Of a stretch of 64,000 bases of DNA, positions 26,814 to 35,697 are shown piece after piece (the stretch's first letter is position 1; each line of letters begins with the position of its first letter). The position numbers were made by a program, and so were the translations under genes. Source of the stretch: CAYGSN01 sp964352675 (lineage in GTDB: Bacteria; Pseudomonadota; Alphaproteobacteria; Micavibrionales; Micavibrionaceae); the NCBI GenBank assembly GCA_964352675.1, contig CAYGSN010000011.1, positions 1-64,000 of the forward strand. The letters run 5' to 3'. The notes below the pieces were generated by a model. It ran no database searches. It saw only the letters and a list, made by a program, of their open reading frames with translations, and had not been told where the DNA came from.

Positions 26814-26901
26814 GAAAACCCATCTTTTTGAAAACAAATAAGAATTAGGCGTTCATTATGCCCGCTTTACGGGGCTGAAAAAAAGGGGAATCTTTAAAAA
26901 A

Positions 26902-27240
26902 TCAAACTGTTTCCAGAGCTTTTTCAACATGCATCGCCGCAAAGCGCTTGGCCTCGAGCAGCTTGAGCGCCTTCTTCGTCATCGGCGCATCGTAACCTGC
27001 GCGGGACAAACTTTCCAGACGCTGCGCCAAATATGATCCGCCAATGATAAAGATCTGCTGCCCCTCTTCAATCGCGCGCTGCGGCGCCAGGTGAAACACC
27101 GCGCGGAACCCCGAAACATCTTCCCGGCTGTGACAGGTTTCAACGGACACCGAGACAATATCATCCTCCCAGTTGCGCATCAGGCTCCTGCGCTCTACAG
27201 ATTCCGGGTCTTTGGGGGATTCAAAAAACAAACGGCGCAT
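26902..27240 (-). CDS. Small protein of unknown function
   Basis: The 112-residue product is not recognised. It has a basic N-terminus (MRRLFFESPKDPESVERR), a central stretch VFHLAPQRAIEEGQQIFIIGG and a helical C-terminus rich in Lys, Ala and Leu. No signal peptide or cysteine cluster beyond one Cys. It stands alone between ctlX and the CheD-like gene, with a perfect DnaA box 59 bases upstream of its start. Confidence 0.55.
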   Translation of the reverse strand: MRRLFFESPKDPESVERRSLMRNWEDDIVSVSVETCHSREDVSGFRAVFHLAPQRAIEEGQQIFIIGGSYLAQRLESLSRAGYDAPMTKKALKLLEAKRFAAMHVEKALETV

Positions 27241-27298
27241 CAGGTTTCCAAGAGAATATTTTGACTTTAACCGCCTGAGAAGGCTGTATTATTTAAAG

Positions 27299-27307
27299 TT
27301 ATCCACA
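27299..27307 (+). promoter_or_regulatory. Perfect DnaA box upstream of unknown gene
   Basis: TTATCCACA occurs in the 103-base gap between the CheD-like gene and the unknown gene at 27240. A second partial TTATCCC follows at 27311. A regulatory role for DnaA or chance are both possible. Confidence 0.45.
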
Positions 27308-27343
27308 ATTTTATCCCAGGTCAATCCTCAAGGTTGTGTTTTT

Positions 27344-27985
27344 CTAAAATTTCTGGTGATAGGCACTTTCAATCCCCTGCAGCATCTCGAAATCTGAATC
27401 CCGGCGCAACATCATCCGCACCACCTTACCGCCCGCCGGAAAGATGTGCAGGCGCTGGATCAGCCTTCCGCCAATATCCTCGGCATGAACGGCCAATCCC
27501 TTGCGGCTCAGATATTCCCGCACAAAAACATAATTCTTTGTCCCCGCATCCTGAGTACCGCCATTGTTCTCATCTTCCAGCATACCGCCGCCAAACAAGC
27601 GGATTGTGAAATTCTCATCCCGCCCGCCCAGCGCATAAAGCCCACCCAGAGCTTCATCCAGCGGCCTGAGCGCCTGAACGATCTGCGGGCGCAACGCCTC
27701 ATCCGTTTTTGGAAAAATCTCCAGCGCCGCACGCGGCATCAAAAGATAGGACGCCGCCCCGCAATGCAAAGCGCTGTCATAAATAAAAACAACGATCCCG
27801 CGCCCCAAATGCGCAACAAACATTTGCTCTTTAGTCGTATTACCCACCTTGGAAATCTGGCACTCACCGGGCAGAAGCGGCGCGGCATGTGCATTAAACT
27901 GCGCATTGAAATAGGCATCAAAATCTTTATGAACCCGTTTTTCTTGCCAATTGATTTCGGCTTTGTCTGGTGGCGTTTGAGACAT
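27344..27985 (-). CDS. CheD-like protein lacking the catalytic Cys and His
   Basis: The 213-residue protein follows the CheD chemoreceptor-glutamine-deamidase fold through FVAHLGRGIVVFIYD, CGAASYLLMP, FTIRLFGGGML, KNYVFVREYL and EDIGGRLIQRLHIFPAGG. In active CheD the first motif is LGSC and the second GAMAH; here the cysteine aligns to Gly63 and the histidine to Tyr80. Deamidase activity should be absent. No chemotaxis gene is nearby; instead its start overlaps the mannose-1-phosphate guanylyltransferase gene by 59 bases, so it is part of the sugar operon. A binding or regulatory role is inference. Confidence 0.75.
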   Translation of the reverse strand: MSQTPPDKAEINWQEKRVHKDFDAYFNAQFNAHAAPLLPGECQISKVGNTTKEQMFVAHLGRGIVVFIYDSALHCGAASYLLMPRAALEIFPKTDEALRPQIVQALRPLDEALGGLYALGGRDENFTIRLFGGGMLEDENNGGTQDAGTKNYVFVREYLSRKGLAVHAEDIGGRLIQRLHIFPAGGKVVRMMLRRDSDFEMLQGIESAYHQKF

Positions 27986-28832
27986 GGAAACGTTTAATCC
28001 CGTATTTCATCTTCGTGCGTAAAAAATCCTGCCAACATCCTACATCAACCCAGTGCGTATCCAAAGGGCTAACCCGATGCTGACCGGGCGCAAGCTCTTC
28101 CATGACCGCGTAATCAATTGCCGTTGTCGGAGACTTGAAAAAATCTTCGGCGTTAGGATGGAAAACCTGATCATTGCTACAGGTCTTTGTATGAGCATCA
28201 TTGATAGCCTGATAAATTTCAGGCGCATTGTCTTTTACGGCCGCAATCAAAAATGCGGGATCGCAGAGAAATATTCCCGTATTCCAAAAGACAGTCCCAC
28301 TGGATATAAGCGCTTTGGCCACTGCGCGCGGCGGCTTTTCAATGAATCGCTGCACGCGGCCCTCCCGATCACACTCAATATAACCATAGCGAGACTCCGG
28401 CCCATGCGGTCGTGCAGGTAGAAATGTAATCTGGTCATTCTTATGGGCGTGGATGGCATTATTCAGGCTCTGCGCAAAAGAATTATTATCCTCAATATAA
28501 TGATCGCTCGGCATCACCAGCATCGCATTGCCATTTGGCACATGAAGCGCAGCAGCTGTAATAGCGGCGGCCGTGCCCTGGGCGCCGGGTTCGGCAATCA
28601 CACTCTGCGGCGTCATTCCAATTTGCGAAAGTTCATCTATGACATGCATGGAATATTTTTCTGCACAGACAACGATCGGCGCAGCGCATTTTTGAACGCG
28701 CATAGCTGTCATCTGAAATAATGAATACGATCCGAATGGTTTTAAAAATGGTTTGGGTGTTTTCTGCGTCAGGGGGCGCAAGCGCATCCCCTTCCCGCCT
28801 GCCAAGATAATAGGCGTGATGTTAGGCGGCAT
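27927..28832 (-). CDS. Mannose-1-phosphate guanylyltransferase, short form
   Basis: This enzyme makes GDP-mannose from mannose-1-phosphate and GTP. The 301-residue protein has the nucleotidyltransferase signature ILAGGKGMRLRPLTQKTPKP, then VMPSDHYIEDN, GYIECDREGRVQRFIEKP and NTGIFLCDPAFLI. It lacks the C-terminal isomerase domain of bifunctional ManC/AlgA, so another enzyme must supply the mannose phosphate. It overlaps fcl by 11 bases and feeds gmd and fcl, giving GDP-L-fucose. Confidence 0.88.
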   Translation of the reverse strand: MPPNITPIILAGGKGMRLRPLTQKTPKPFLKPFGSYSLFQMTAMRVQKCAAPIVVCAEKYSMHVIDELSQIGMTPQSVIAEPGAQGTAAAITAAALHVPNGNAMLVMPSDHYIEDNNSFAQSLNNAIHAHKNDQITFLPARPHGPESRYGYIECDREGRVQRFIEKPPRAVAKALISSGTVFWNTGIFLCDPAFLIAAVKDNAPEIYQAINDAHTKTCSNDQVFHPNAEDFFKSPTTAIDYAVMEELAPGQHRVSPLDTHWVDVGCWQDFLRTKMKYGIKRFHVSNATRQSRNQLARKTGS

Positions 28833-29802
28833 GTCTCAAACTTTCCTGATGCTCCACGAACCATGCATAGGTTTTTTCCAGACCATCCTTCAGAGAAATC
28901 GACGGGCTCCAACCCGCAATCTTCATGCGCGATGAATCCATCAATTTAAGCATAGTGCCATCCGGCTTAGTTTCATCTGCATAAAGATCGCCTTCATACC
29001 CAACAACATCTGCGATTGTTCTGGCCAGTTCCGCAATACTAATATCTTGTCCAGCACCGACATTAATATGCTGCTCTCCCTGATAATTCTTAAGCAAAAA
29101 CACCAAACCATTTGCTAAATCATCGACATACAGGAATTCACGGCGGGGTTTTCCTGTACCCCAAACAGGAACCATCGTAACACCACTTACTTTAGCTTCG
29201 TGGATACGACGGATCAGAGCGGGGATCACATGGCTGGTCTGCGGATCAAAATTATCTCCATGGCCATAGAGGTTACACGGCATTGCCGCAATATAATCCA
29301 GCCCATATTGCTGGCGGTAATACTGGCACGCTTTGACCCCGGCAATTTTGGCCAGTGCATAGGCTTCATTGGTGGGTTCAAGCGCGCTTGAGAGAAGATA
29401 TTCTTCCTTCATCGGCTGTGGTGTTTCTTTGGGGTAGATACAAGAGGACCCCAGAAAGAGGAATTTTTGAGCGCCCGCAAGCCGCGCGGCCTCCATGACA
29501 TTGGTTTGAATTTGAATATTTTCAGTTAGGAAATCTGCGGGCGCGTCCGCATTTGCTAAAATCCCGCCCACTTTGGCGGCGGCAAGAATGACCATATAGG
29601 GCTTAATCTGAGTGATATAATTTTCAGTCTCAGCCTGACGCGTAAAATTAACATCGCTTCTATCTGCTCCAACCAGGGTACAGTTTTCTGACTCGAGTCT
29701 GCGCATCAAAGCCGAGCCAACCATCCCGCGATCACCGGCAACCAAAATTGTTCTTCCTGTCAGATCAAGCGGTTCGCTTCGCCAATCGCTCTTCATATGC
29801 AT
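28822..29802 (-). CDS. fcl: GDP-L-fucose synthase
   Basis: Fcl (WcaG) epimerises and reduces GDP-4-keto-6-deoxymannose to GDP-L-fucose with NADPH. The roughly 326-residue short-chain dehydrogenase has ILVAGDRGMVGSALMRRLE, FLGSSCIYPKETPQPMKEEY, the catalytic YALAKIAG (YxxxK) and WGTGKPRREFLYVDDLANG. Several ATGs crowd the start (29832, 29808, 29802, 29796); a GGGG ribosome site favours 29802 or 29796. Any of these overlaps gmd, so translation is coupled. Confidence 0.92.
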   Translation of the reverse strand: MHMKSDWRSEPLDLTGRTILVAGDRGMVGSALMRRLESENCTLVGADRSDVNFTRQAETENYITQIKPYMVILAAAKVGGILANADAPADFLTENIQIQTNVMEAARLAGAQKFLFLGSSCIYPKETPQPMKEEYLLSSALEPTNEAYALAKIAGVKACQYYRQQYGLDYIAAMPCNLYGHGDNFDPQTSHVIPALIRRIHEAKVSGVTMVPVWGTGKPRREFLYVDDLANGLVFLLKNYQGEQHINVGAGQDISIAELARTIADVVGYEGDLYADETKPDGTMLKLMDSSRMKIAGWSPSISLKDGLEKTYAWFVEHQESLRHAA

Positions 29803-30814
29803 CCCCATCCCATAGAAGCGCCCGGTCGGCATTGACCATCTCCGCCACTAACTCTTCAAAATCTATACGCGGCTGCCAGCCCAGCATCTCGCGTGCCTTT
29901 TCCGCATCACCCAGAAGATAATCAACCTCTTTCGGTCGATACAGCGCCGGATCAATGGCTATGCGGGTTTTTCCGGTTTTTATCTCAACGGCTATTTCCG
30001 CCTCGCCCGCACCGTCCCAGCGAATGGGCATACCAATATGCGCAAAGGCGGATTCGGCAAAGTCCCGCACGCTATGGGCCTGACCAGTCGCCAGCACATA
30101 ATCATCGGGCGCGTCTTGCTGGAGCATCAGCCACATCCCCTCCACGTAATCCCGCGCATGGCCCCAATCCCGCAGCGAGTCCAAATTCCCCAGCGTTAAA
30201 ATCTCCTGCTGCCCGGCCTCAATGGCGACAACGGCGCGTGTGATTTTGCGCGTCACGAAATCTTCCCCGCGCAGCGGGCTTTCATGATTGAACAAAATTC
30301 CGTTTGAGACATGCAGCCCATACGCCTCCCGATACACCCGCGCCAGATGATAGGCCGCCAGTTTCGCCACGCCATAGGGGCTGCACGGCTCCATCGGGGT
30401 GAGTTCACTTTGCGGAGCGGGCGCGTTGCCGAACATCTCGGAAGATGAGGCCTGATAAACCCGCACGCTCTTCTCCAAACCCAAAACCCGCACGGCATCG
30501 AGAATATTCAGCGTACCTTTGGCATTGATATCAAAGGTTGAGCCCGGCGTATCAAAGCTGATCTTCACATGACTCAGCGCCGCCAGATTATAAATCTCAT
30601 CCGGTCGCACGGCCTTAATCACGCCCGTGATATTCAGCGCATCAATCATATCACCATCATGGAGGGTTATACCCATGTCCTGAAGATGCGGATCGATAGG
30701 CGCCGTATCCCAGCGCACAAACCCATGCACCTCATAGCCCTTACCCAGCAAAAATTCAGACAGATACGCTCCGTCCTGTCCCGTAATTCCGGTGATGAAT
30801 GCTGTTTTGCTCAT
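29765..30814 (-). CDS. gmd: GDP-mannose 4,6-dehydratase
   Basis: Gmd dehydrates GDP-mannose to the 4-keto-6-deoxy sugar, the first step to GDP-fucose or related deoxyhexoses. The 349-residue protein shows FITGITGQDGAYLSEFLL, YNLAALSHVKISFDTP, SSSEMFG, the catalytic SPYGVAKLAAYH and NHESPLRGEDFVTRKI, all diagnostic. ATG 30814 is the natural start; in-frame codons to 30883 add a basic tail without family match. It sits upstream of fcl on the same strand. Confidence 0.95.
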   Translation of the reverse strand: MSKTAFITGITGQDGAYLSEFLLGKGYEVHGFVRWDTAPIDPHLQDMGITLHDGDMIDALNITGVIKAVRPDEIYNLAALSHVKISFDTPGSTFDINAKGTLNILDAVRVLGLEKSVRVYQASSSEMFGNAPAPQSELTPMEPCSPYGVAKLAAYHLARVYREAYGLHVSNGILFNHESPLRGEDFVTRKITRAVVAIEAGQQEILTLGNLDSLRDWGHARDYVEGMWLMLQQDAPDDYVLATGQAHSVRDFAESAFAHIGMPIRWDGAGEAEIAVEIKTGKTRIAIDPALYRPKEVDYLLGDAEKAREMLGWQPRIDFEELVAEMVNADRALLWDGDAYEERLAKRTA

Positions 30815-30887
30815 ATCTCGCCCACGCGCTCGTATTCCATGCGATTGCATGATCCTTATAGCGGGAAATTGCCGAGATGGCAAAGAT

Positions 30888-31916
30888 TTATGATTGTGCT
30901 GTCTTTTTGGGAAAGCGATTGCGCCAAAATCTCACCAACGGATGATATTCCTTCTCCTTCGGCATGGGTACATAGGTAAAATGATTAGCATCGATTTGTT
31001 TTTTGCGCGCCTCACTTAAAAACGGCCAGATCACTTGATGCGTGAATTTCGGCGGCATATATTCCGGAATGCCAATATCAACCGGCGGGCGGCGATTTTC
31101 ATTGAAATACGTCCCGAACAGAATATCCCAGATCACGACATTCTCGCCGTAATTCTTATCCCCCTCCCGCAGATCCTGAGAATGGTGCCAGCGATGCAGC
31201 TCCGGCGTGTTGAAAATATAATTCAGCGGCCCAAAACGCATCTCGATATTACAATGTGTCATCATGCCGATGAACGCCGTCACGGCGCTCAGCCACTTAA
31301 TCACCTCCATCGGCGCGCCGAGCGCCACGAGCACCGCCATCGCCAGCACAATTTTGAACAGCGAGTCAAAGAAATGAAACCGCCCCGTATTCACAAACCA
31401 TAGTTTTTTCACACTATGATGAATGGCGTGAAACCGCCACAGAGGCTTATGCTCATGCGCCAAACGATGCGCCCAATACAGACCGAATTCTGCCGCCACC
31501 ACGCCCAGCGCCGCCTGCGCCCAGATCGGCCAATCCAGCGGCCATAACTGCACGCCAAAGGGGCTTGCCCCTTGCGTCTCCATCGGCTGGATCAGATCGG
31601 CCAGGCCAATCACGCCTGCATAAAGCAGCAATAATTGTACCGTGCCCTTGGATGAAACCGTATGCATGATATCGGCAAAAATCTGCCCGTCCGGGCGTTT
31701 CCATTCGCGCTCATGCGGCATCCAGCGCTCTAACACGAACATCGCCACAATCAAAAACAGATAGGAAAAATTGAAATACAGCACCGGTCGGTCGATGGAA
31801 AACCCGTAAGCCGTCAGCGCCATACAAAATACAAACAGCCCCGGCCAGGTCACCCAGCTCAGGATGTATTTCAGGCGGTTTTCGTTATAGCCGGTTTTGG
31901 GAAGGGTTTGAGACAT
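30888..31916 (-). CDS. Sterol-desaturase/fatty-acid-hydroxylase family membrane enzyme
   Basis: This 342-residue di-iron membrane oxygenase has four or more hydrophobic segments and the eight-histidine pattern: HRLAHEHKPLWRFHAIHHS, HCNIEMRFG and HRWHHSQDLREGD. Related bacterial enzymes hydroxylate lipid, carotenoid or ether-lipid substrates; the substrate here is unknown. It lies between gmd and a UDP-glucuronate epimerase. A GTG at 31931 overlapping the epimerase stop (TAGTG) is an alternative start giving five extra residues. Lipid modification linked to glycan assembly is a possibility only. Confidence 0.88.
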   Translation of the reverse strand: MSQTLPKTGYNENRLKYILSWVTWPGLFVFCMALTAYGFSIDRPVLYFNFSYLFLIVAMFVLERWMPHEREWKRPDGQIFADIMHTVSSKGTVQLLLLYAGVIGLADLIQPMETQGASPFGVQLWPLDWPIWAQAALGVVAAEFGLYWAHRLAHEHKPLWRFHAIHHSVKKLWFVNTGRFHFFDSLFKIVLAMAVLVALGAPMEVIKWLSAVTAFIGMMTHCNIEMRFGPLNYIFNTPELHRWHHSQDLREGDKNYGENVVIWDILFGTYFNENRRPPVDIGIPEYMPPKFTHQVIWPFLSEARKKQIDANHFTYVPMPKEKEYHPLVRFWRNRFPKKTAQS

Positions 31917-31930
31917 GCCGCGCCCGTCCA

Positions 31931-32953
31931 CTAAGCCGCCTCGGCTAGCTTATAATACTCCCGGTACCACTGCACAAACTTCTCAATTCCCTCTTTGAGC
32001 GGCGTGGCGGGTTTGAACCCGATATCGTGGGCCAGATCATCGGTATCCGCATAGGTCGCGGGGACATCGCCGGGCTGCATCTCCATCATGTTTTTCTGCG
32101 CCTCGCGCCCCACCGCTTCTTCCAGATAGGCAATCATATCCATCAGTTTTTCAGGATTATTATTCCCGATATTATAAAGACGATACGGCGCGTTGCTAAA
32201 GCTTGGATCTGGACTTGCCCCAGACCATTCGCTGGAAGGCTGCGGCACGCGACCCACCAGACGCACCATCGATTCCACAATATCATCCACGTATGTAAAG
32301 TCGCGCATCATATCGCCGTGATTATAAACATCAATCGGCTTGCCCTCAAAAATCGCCTTGGTAAATTTATACATCGCCATATCCGGGCGGCCCCACGGGC
32401 CATAGACGGTGAAGAAGCGCAGGCCCGTCGTCGGCAAACGATACAGATGCGCATAGGTATGCGCCATCAGCTCATTGGCTTTTTTCGTGGCGGCATAGAG
32501 GCTGATCGGGTGATCAACATTATGATGCGTGGAAAACGGCACGGTGGTATTCGCGCCATATACAGAAGAGCTGGAGGCGTAAATCAAATGCTCAGCATTA
32601 TTATGTCGCGCCCCTTCCAGGATATTGGTAAAGCCCACAATATTACTGTCAATATAGGCATGCGGATTTTCAATGGAATAGCGAACGCCCGCCTGCGCCG
32701 CCAGATTAACCACCACCTGCGGTTTCCAGCTTTTGAAAATATGCTCGATATTCGTGCGGTCTTCCAGCGCAATACGCTCGAACTCAAAATTCTCCAGCGG
32801 CTCCAACTGCTTCAGCCGTGCCTCCTTCAGCGCCACATCGTAATAATCATTAACGTTATCAACGCCCAGCACCTGATGCCCGGCCGCGCATAAAGCTTTC
32901 GCGTAGTGAAACCCAATAAATCCAGCCGTGCCGGTGACAAGTATTTTTTTCAT
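31931..32953 (-). CDS. UDP-glucuronate 4-epimerase-like NAD-dependent epimerase
   Basis: The 340-residue extended short-chain dehydrogenase has KKILVTGTAGFIGFHYAKAL, the GAE-type stretch AAQAGVRYSIENPHAYIDSN, ASSSSVYGANTTVPFS, the catalytic YAATKKANE and FTVYGPWGRPDMAMYKFT. These are typical of UDP-glucuronate 4-epimerases such as LpsL, which supply UDP-galacturonate for surface glycans. It sits 9 bases after the Sua5 stop. Confidence 0.87.
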   Translation of the reverse strand: MKKILVTGTAGFIGFHYAKALCAAGHQVLGVDNVNDYYDVALKEARLKQLEPLENFEFERIALEDRTNIEHIFKSWKPQVVVNLAAQAGVRYSIENPHAYIDSNIVGFTNILEGARHNNAEHLIYASSSSVYGANTTVPFSTHHNVDHPISLYAATKKANELMAHTYAHLYRLPTTGLRFFTVYGPWGRPDMAMYKFTKAIFEGKPIDVYNHGDMMRDFTYVDDIVESMVRLVGRVPQPSSEWSGASPDPSFSNAPYRLYNIGNNNPEKLMDMIAYLEEAVGREAQKNMMEMQPGDVPATYADTDDLAHDIGFKPATPLKEGIEKFVQWYREYYKLAEAA

Positions 32954-32962
32954 TATTCTTTC

Positions 32963-33949
32963 CTATGATCCTGCCGCGCGGCGGAGACGATCATTCAGCG
33001 CCACACCAAGACCCTCATCGGGAATGCTCATTACCGCAATCGCTTTCGGGTTTATTTTATCCAATTCCTGCATCATGGCAAACAGGTTCGCTGCGGCCTC
33101 ATACAAATCACCTTCATCGCTCAAATTGCGCAGATGCTGTGCGGGCAGATCTTTGGCCGCCCCACCGCCTTCCACGCCCATGAACTTGATTGAACCGAAG
33201 GCAAGCAGCGCTTCACCCGGCTTTACATCCACTGCGTTGAGACGCAACGGCGATTTCGGCGCGTAGTGTTTATCTGTCTGACCCGGGGATATTGGTTTCT
33301 CCCTGGATGAAAAGTTGCTCTCAACATCGGTTTCCAGCACATCAGCAATATCACTGGCCAACACCATACCGGGGCGCAAAAGAACAGGTTTTGGCCCGCT
33401 CAAATCCACCACGGTGGATTCAATCCCGACCTCGCACGCCCCGCCGGCCAGGATAATATCAATCTTATCGCCCAGACCCGCCTGCACATGTTCCGGCGTG
33501 GTTGGGCTGACGCCGCCGGATTTGTTGGCGCTCGGCGCCACCAATGGGAAATCCAACATCTTCAGGAGTTTGTGCGAAACGGAATGGGAAGGAATGCGCA
33601 CACCCAAAGTCGGTAAACCGGCGCTCGCCAGCTCGGAAACCGGGCAATCCGCGCGGCGCGGTAAAATCATGGTTAGCGGTCCGGGCCAGAAATGATGCCC
33701 CAAAATCCGTGCCCATTCGTTCATCTCCACACATTGTTCAATCGCATCCATGGAGGGGAAATGCACAATCAACGGATTAAAATCAGGGCGTCCCTTCGCG
33801 GCATATACGCGCGCCACGGCCTCTGCGTCCAGCGCGTTGGCGGCCAGGCCATATACCGTCTCAGTCGGCATAGCGACCAGCCCGCCCTTTTTCAGGACGT
33901 CAATCGCGCGCACGAAACCTTGTGTTGTGGGGGTAAGAATCTCTGCCAT
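32963..33949 (-). CDS. L-threonylcarbamoyladenylate synthase Sua5
   Basis: Sua5 makes threonylcarbamoyl-AMP, the donor for t6A37 in ANN-decoding tRNAs. The N-terminal YrdC domain shows LVAMPTETVYGLAANALDAEAVARV, KGRPDFNPLIVH and the SANKSGGVSPTTPEHV loop. With 328 residues it has the additional C-terminal Sua5 domain, unlike short TsaC. Its polysaccharide-operon neighbours downstream are probably unrelated in function. Confidence 0.93.
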   Translation of the reverse strand: MAEILTPTTQGFVRAIDVLKKGGLVAMPTETVYGLAANALDAEAVARVYAAKGRPDFNPLIVHFPSMDAIEQCVEMNEWARILGHHFWPGPLTMILPRRADCPVSELASAGLPTLGVRIPSHSVSHKLLKMLDFPLVAPSANKSGGVSPTTPEHVQAGLGDKIDIILAGGACEVGIESTVVDLSGPKPVLLRPGMVLASDIADVLETDVESNFSSREKPISPGQTDKHYAPKSPLRLNAVDVKPGEALLAFGSIKFMGVEGGGAAKDLPAQHLRNLSDEGDLYEAAANLFAMMQELDKINPKAIAVMSIPDEGLGVALNDRLRRAAGS

Positions 33950-33998
33950 TTCTAGGGATTAGATAGCCATTTTTACCGATGAAAATCAAGAGAACATT

Positions 33999-34433
33999 TT
34001 ACGCCGCTATAACCGGGATACGCCCAAGGGGGATAATTTCATCCTCCACGGCGTTGTTGTGATTAAGAACAAAGGCCCCGGTGTCATTCTGAGATACCCT
34101 CGCAAACGCCTTACTCATCCTTTCATCCCGGATTTGATTGACCATGCCTTCACTGCCGGTCGCACAAACATTTTGCGCGTGCCTGTCGGTGTTAATCGCC
34201 TTGCAAACCTCGGCATATTGCGTCTGATTCTTCCACAAAATAAACAGCAGCGCCGCCATGGTGATTTTTGCATCATCCCCGCCTTTGAAACGCTGCGCCC
34301 GGCTTATCAGTGCTTCATGGGTATAAGGCTGCCTTACACCGTTTGTAAAGCAAACAGTAATCTCAGGCGCGTTGGATTCCGGATCTTTCACCAAAATCTC
34401 TTCAACACCGCTATCGCCAACCAAAAAACTCAT
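33999..34433 (-). CDS. Small protein of unknown function
   Basis: The 144-residue product is unrecognised. It has no signal peptide; the middle is helical (KITMAALLFILWKNQTQYAEV), and the C-terminus is FVLNHNNAVEDEIIPLGRIP. Three cysteines are scattered. It is a lone gene between sua5 and anmK. The open frame with normal composition supports it, though conservation is untested. Confidence 0.55.
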   Translation of the reverse strand: MSFLVGDSGVEEILVKDPESNAPEITVCFTNGVRQPYTHEALISRAQRFKGGDDAKITMAALLFILWKNQTQYAEVCKAINTDRHAQNVCATGSEGMVNQIRDERMSKAFARVSQNDTGAFVLNHNNAVEDEIIPLGRIPVIAA

Positions 34434-34506
34434 CTGCCCCGTTCCTTAAATATCCCGGAATCAAAAATACGATAGAATTAAGCTTATGTCAAACTTATAA
34501 GCAAGG

Positions 34507-35682
34507 TCAGGCGCGGCCGCCGGCTTTCGTCAACCGCCCACCCGTCACAGCTTCCGGCACACCCGTGGTGCTCGGCAGACTCAGCGGCTCGCCCAGCAAT
34601 GAGCGCACCGCCAGATACGCAAACCCTTCGGCCTCCGTCGCATCACCGTTCCAGCCGAGTGCGGAGACATCATGCACGTCGCCCTCTAACGCCTCGCCCA
34701 ATTGACCCATCAGCGCTTTATTATGCCGCCCGCCGCCGCATACATACCAGGCCTTCGGCGCTTCCGGCATAAACTTCACCGCCTCCACAATGCTGCGCCC
34801 GGTAAACGCCATGAGGCTCGCCGCCCCATCTGCATCGCTCACCGCATCCATCCCCTGCGGCAATTGCCCGAAATCGGCAATATCCCATTCATCCCGATCC
34901 AGCGATTTCGGCGGAACCTGCGCGAAATACGCATGGCTCATCCAGCGCTCGACCATCGCCTCAATCACCTGCCCGCTGGCGGCCAGCGCGCCATTCTCAT
35001 CATAGGCCTTACCCAGCCGCTTTTGCACCCAATCATCCATCAGCGCATTGCCCGGCCCGGTATCGAAGGCCAGAATGTCCTCCGGCCCGGAACCAATCCA
35101 CGTCACATTCCCCACCCCGCCAATATTCAAAATCGCCACCGGCAGCGCCGATCCACTGCGGCGCACCAGCGCCCGGTGATAAAGCGGCAGCAAAGGCGCG
35201 CCTTCCCCGCCCGCCTTCACATCTTTAATCCGAAAATCATCCACCACATCAATCCCGGTCTCGGCGGCCATCAACGCCGCATCACCAATCTGCACCGTCA
35301 CCCCCTCATCCGGCGCGTGATAGGTCGTCTGGCCGTGAAAGCCGATCACGTCAACGGGCACAAGGGCTTCAGCATCTTCGTCACCATGACCACTTTGCTT
35401 CTTTCCGCCACCCTCTTTTGCATTATGTAAAATTAAATGAGCAGCAGCAATATGTTTTTTAGTTATAATATCCTCCGCCGCGCGCACAGCCGGATTATCG
35501 CGGTCCTGCTTGCCAAAGGCCGCGCGAATGCGCTCACGCTCCGCCGCCTCATAGGGCAGAAAAACAAACCCCAGCGGCCGGACAAAATCAAACCCATCCG
35601 TCTCGATCAGCGCCGCATCCACCCCGTCGCACGACGTGCCGGACATCAAGCCAATGGCCCTATAGACTTTCTTCTCACCCAT
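34507..35682 (-). CDS. anmK: Anhydro-N-acetylmuramic acid kinase AnmK
   Basis: AnmK opens and phosphorylates 1,6-anhydro-MurNAc during peptidoglycan recycling. The 391-residue ASKHA-fold protein begins RAIGLMSGTSCDGVDAALIET and has VIGFHGQTTYHAP, LNIGGVGNVTWI, AFDTGPGNALMDDW and the late VCGGGRHN. Insertions at about 95-120 carry a Gly/Lys/His-rich loop. Its ATG lies only 15 bases from the tyrS start on the opposite strand. Confidence 0.95.
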   Translation of the reverse strand: MGEKKVYRAIGLMSGTSCDGVDAALIETDGFDFVRPLGFVFLPYEAAERERIRAAFGKQDRDNPAVRAAEDIITKKHIAAAHLILHNAKEGGGKKQSGHGDEDAEALVPVDVIGFHGQTTYHAPDEGVTVQIGDAALMAAETGIDVVDDFRIKDVKAGGEGAPLLPLYHRALVRRSGSALPVAILNIGGVGNVTWIGSGPEDILAFDTGPGNALMDDWVQKRLGKAYDENGALAASGQVIEAMVERWMSHAYFAQVPPKSLDRDEWDIADFGQLPQGMDAVSDADGAASLMAFTGRSIVEAVKFMPEAPKAWYVCGGGRHNKALMGQLGEALEGDVHDVSALGWNGDATEAEGFAYLAVRSLLGEPLSLPSTTGVPEAVTGGRLTKAGGRA

Positions 35683-35697
35683 GCGTATAAAATCCCT

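Noticed and set aside
27241..27343. Possible replication origin around the DnaA box at 27299
   Set aside because: One perfect box and one partial in about 100 bases, with no dnaA, parAB or hemE neighbours and no unwinding region.
32027..32893. 288-residue plus-strand frame over the UDP-glucuronate epimerase
   Set aside because: Arg/His/Ile-rich shadow of a clear Rossmann-fold enzyme on the other strand.
34702..35430. 242-residue plus-strand frame across anmK
   Set aside because: Antisense shadow; His/Arg-rich with no recognisable domain.
35437..35697. 87-residue N-terminal extension of tyrS
   Set aside because: Antisense to anmK; TyrS family begins at the ATG at 35698.
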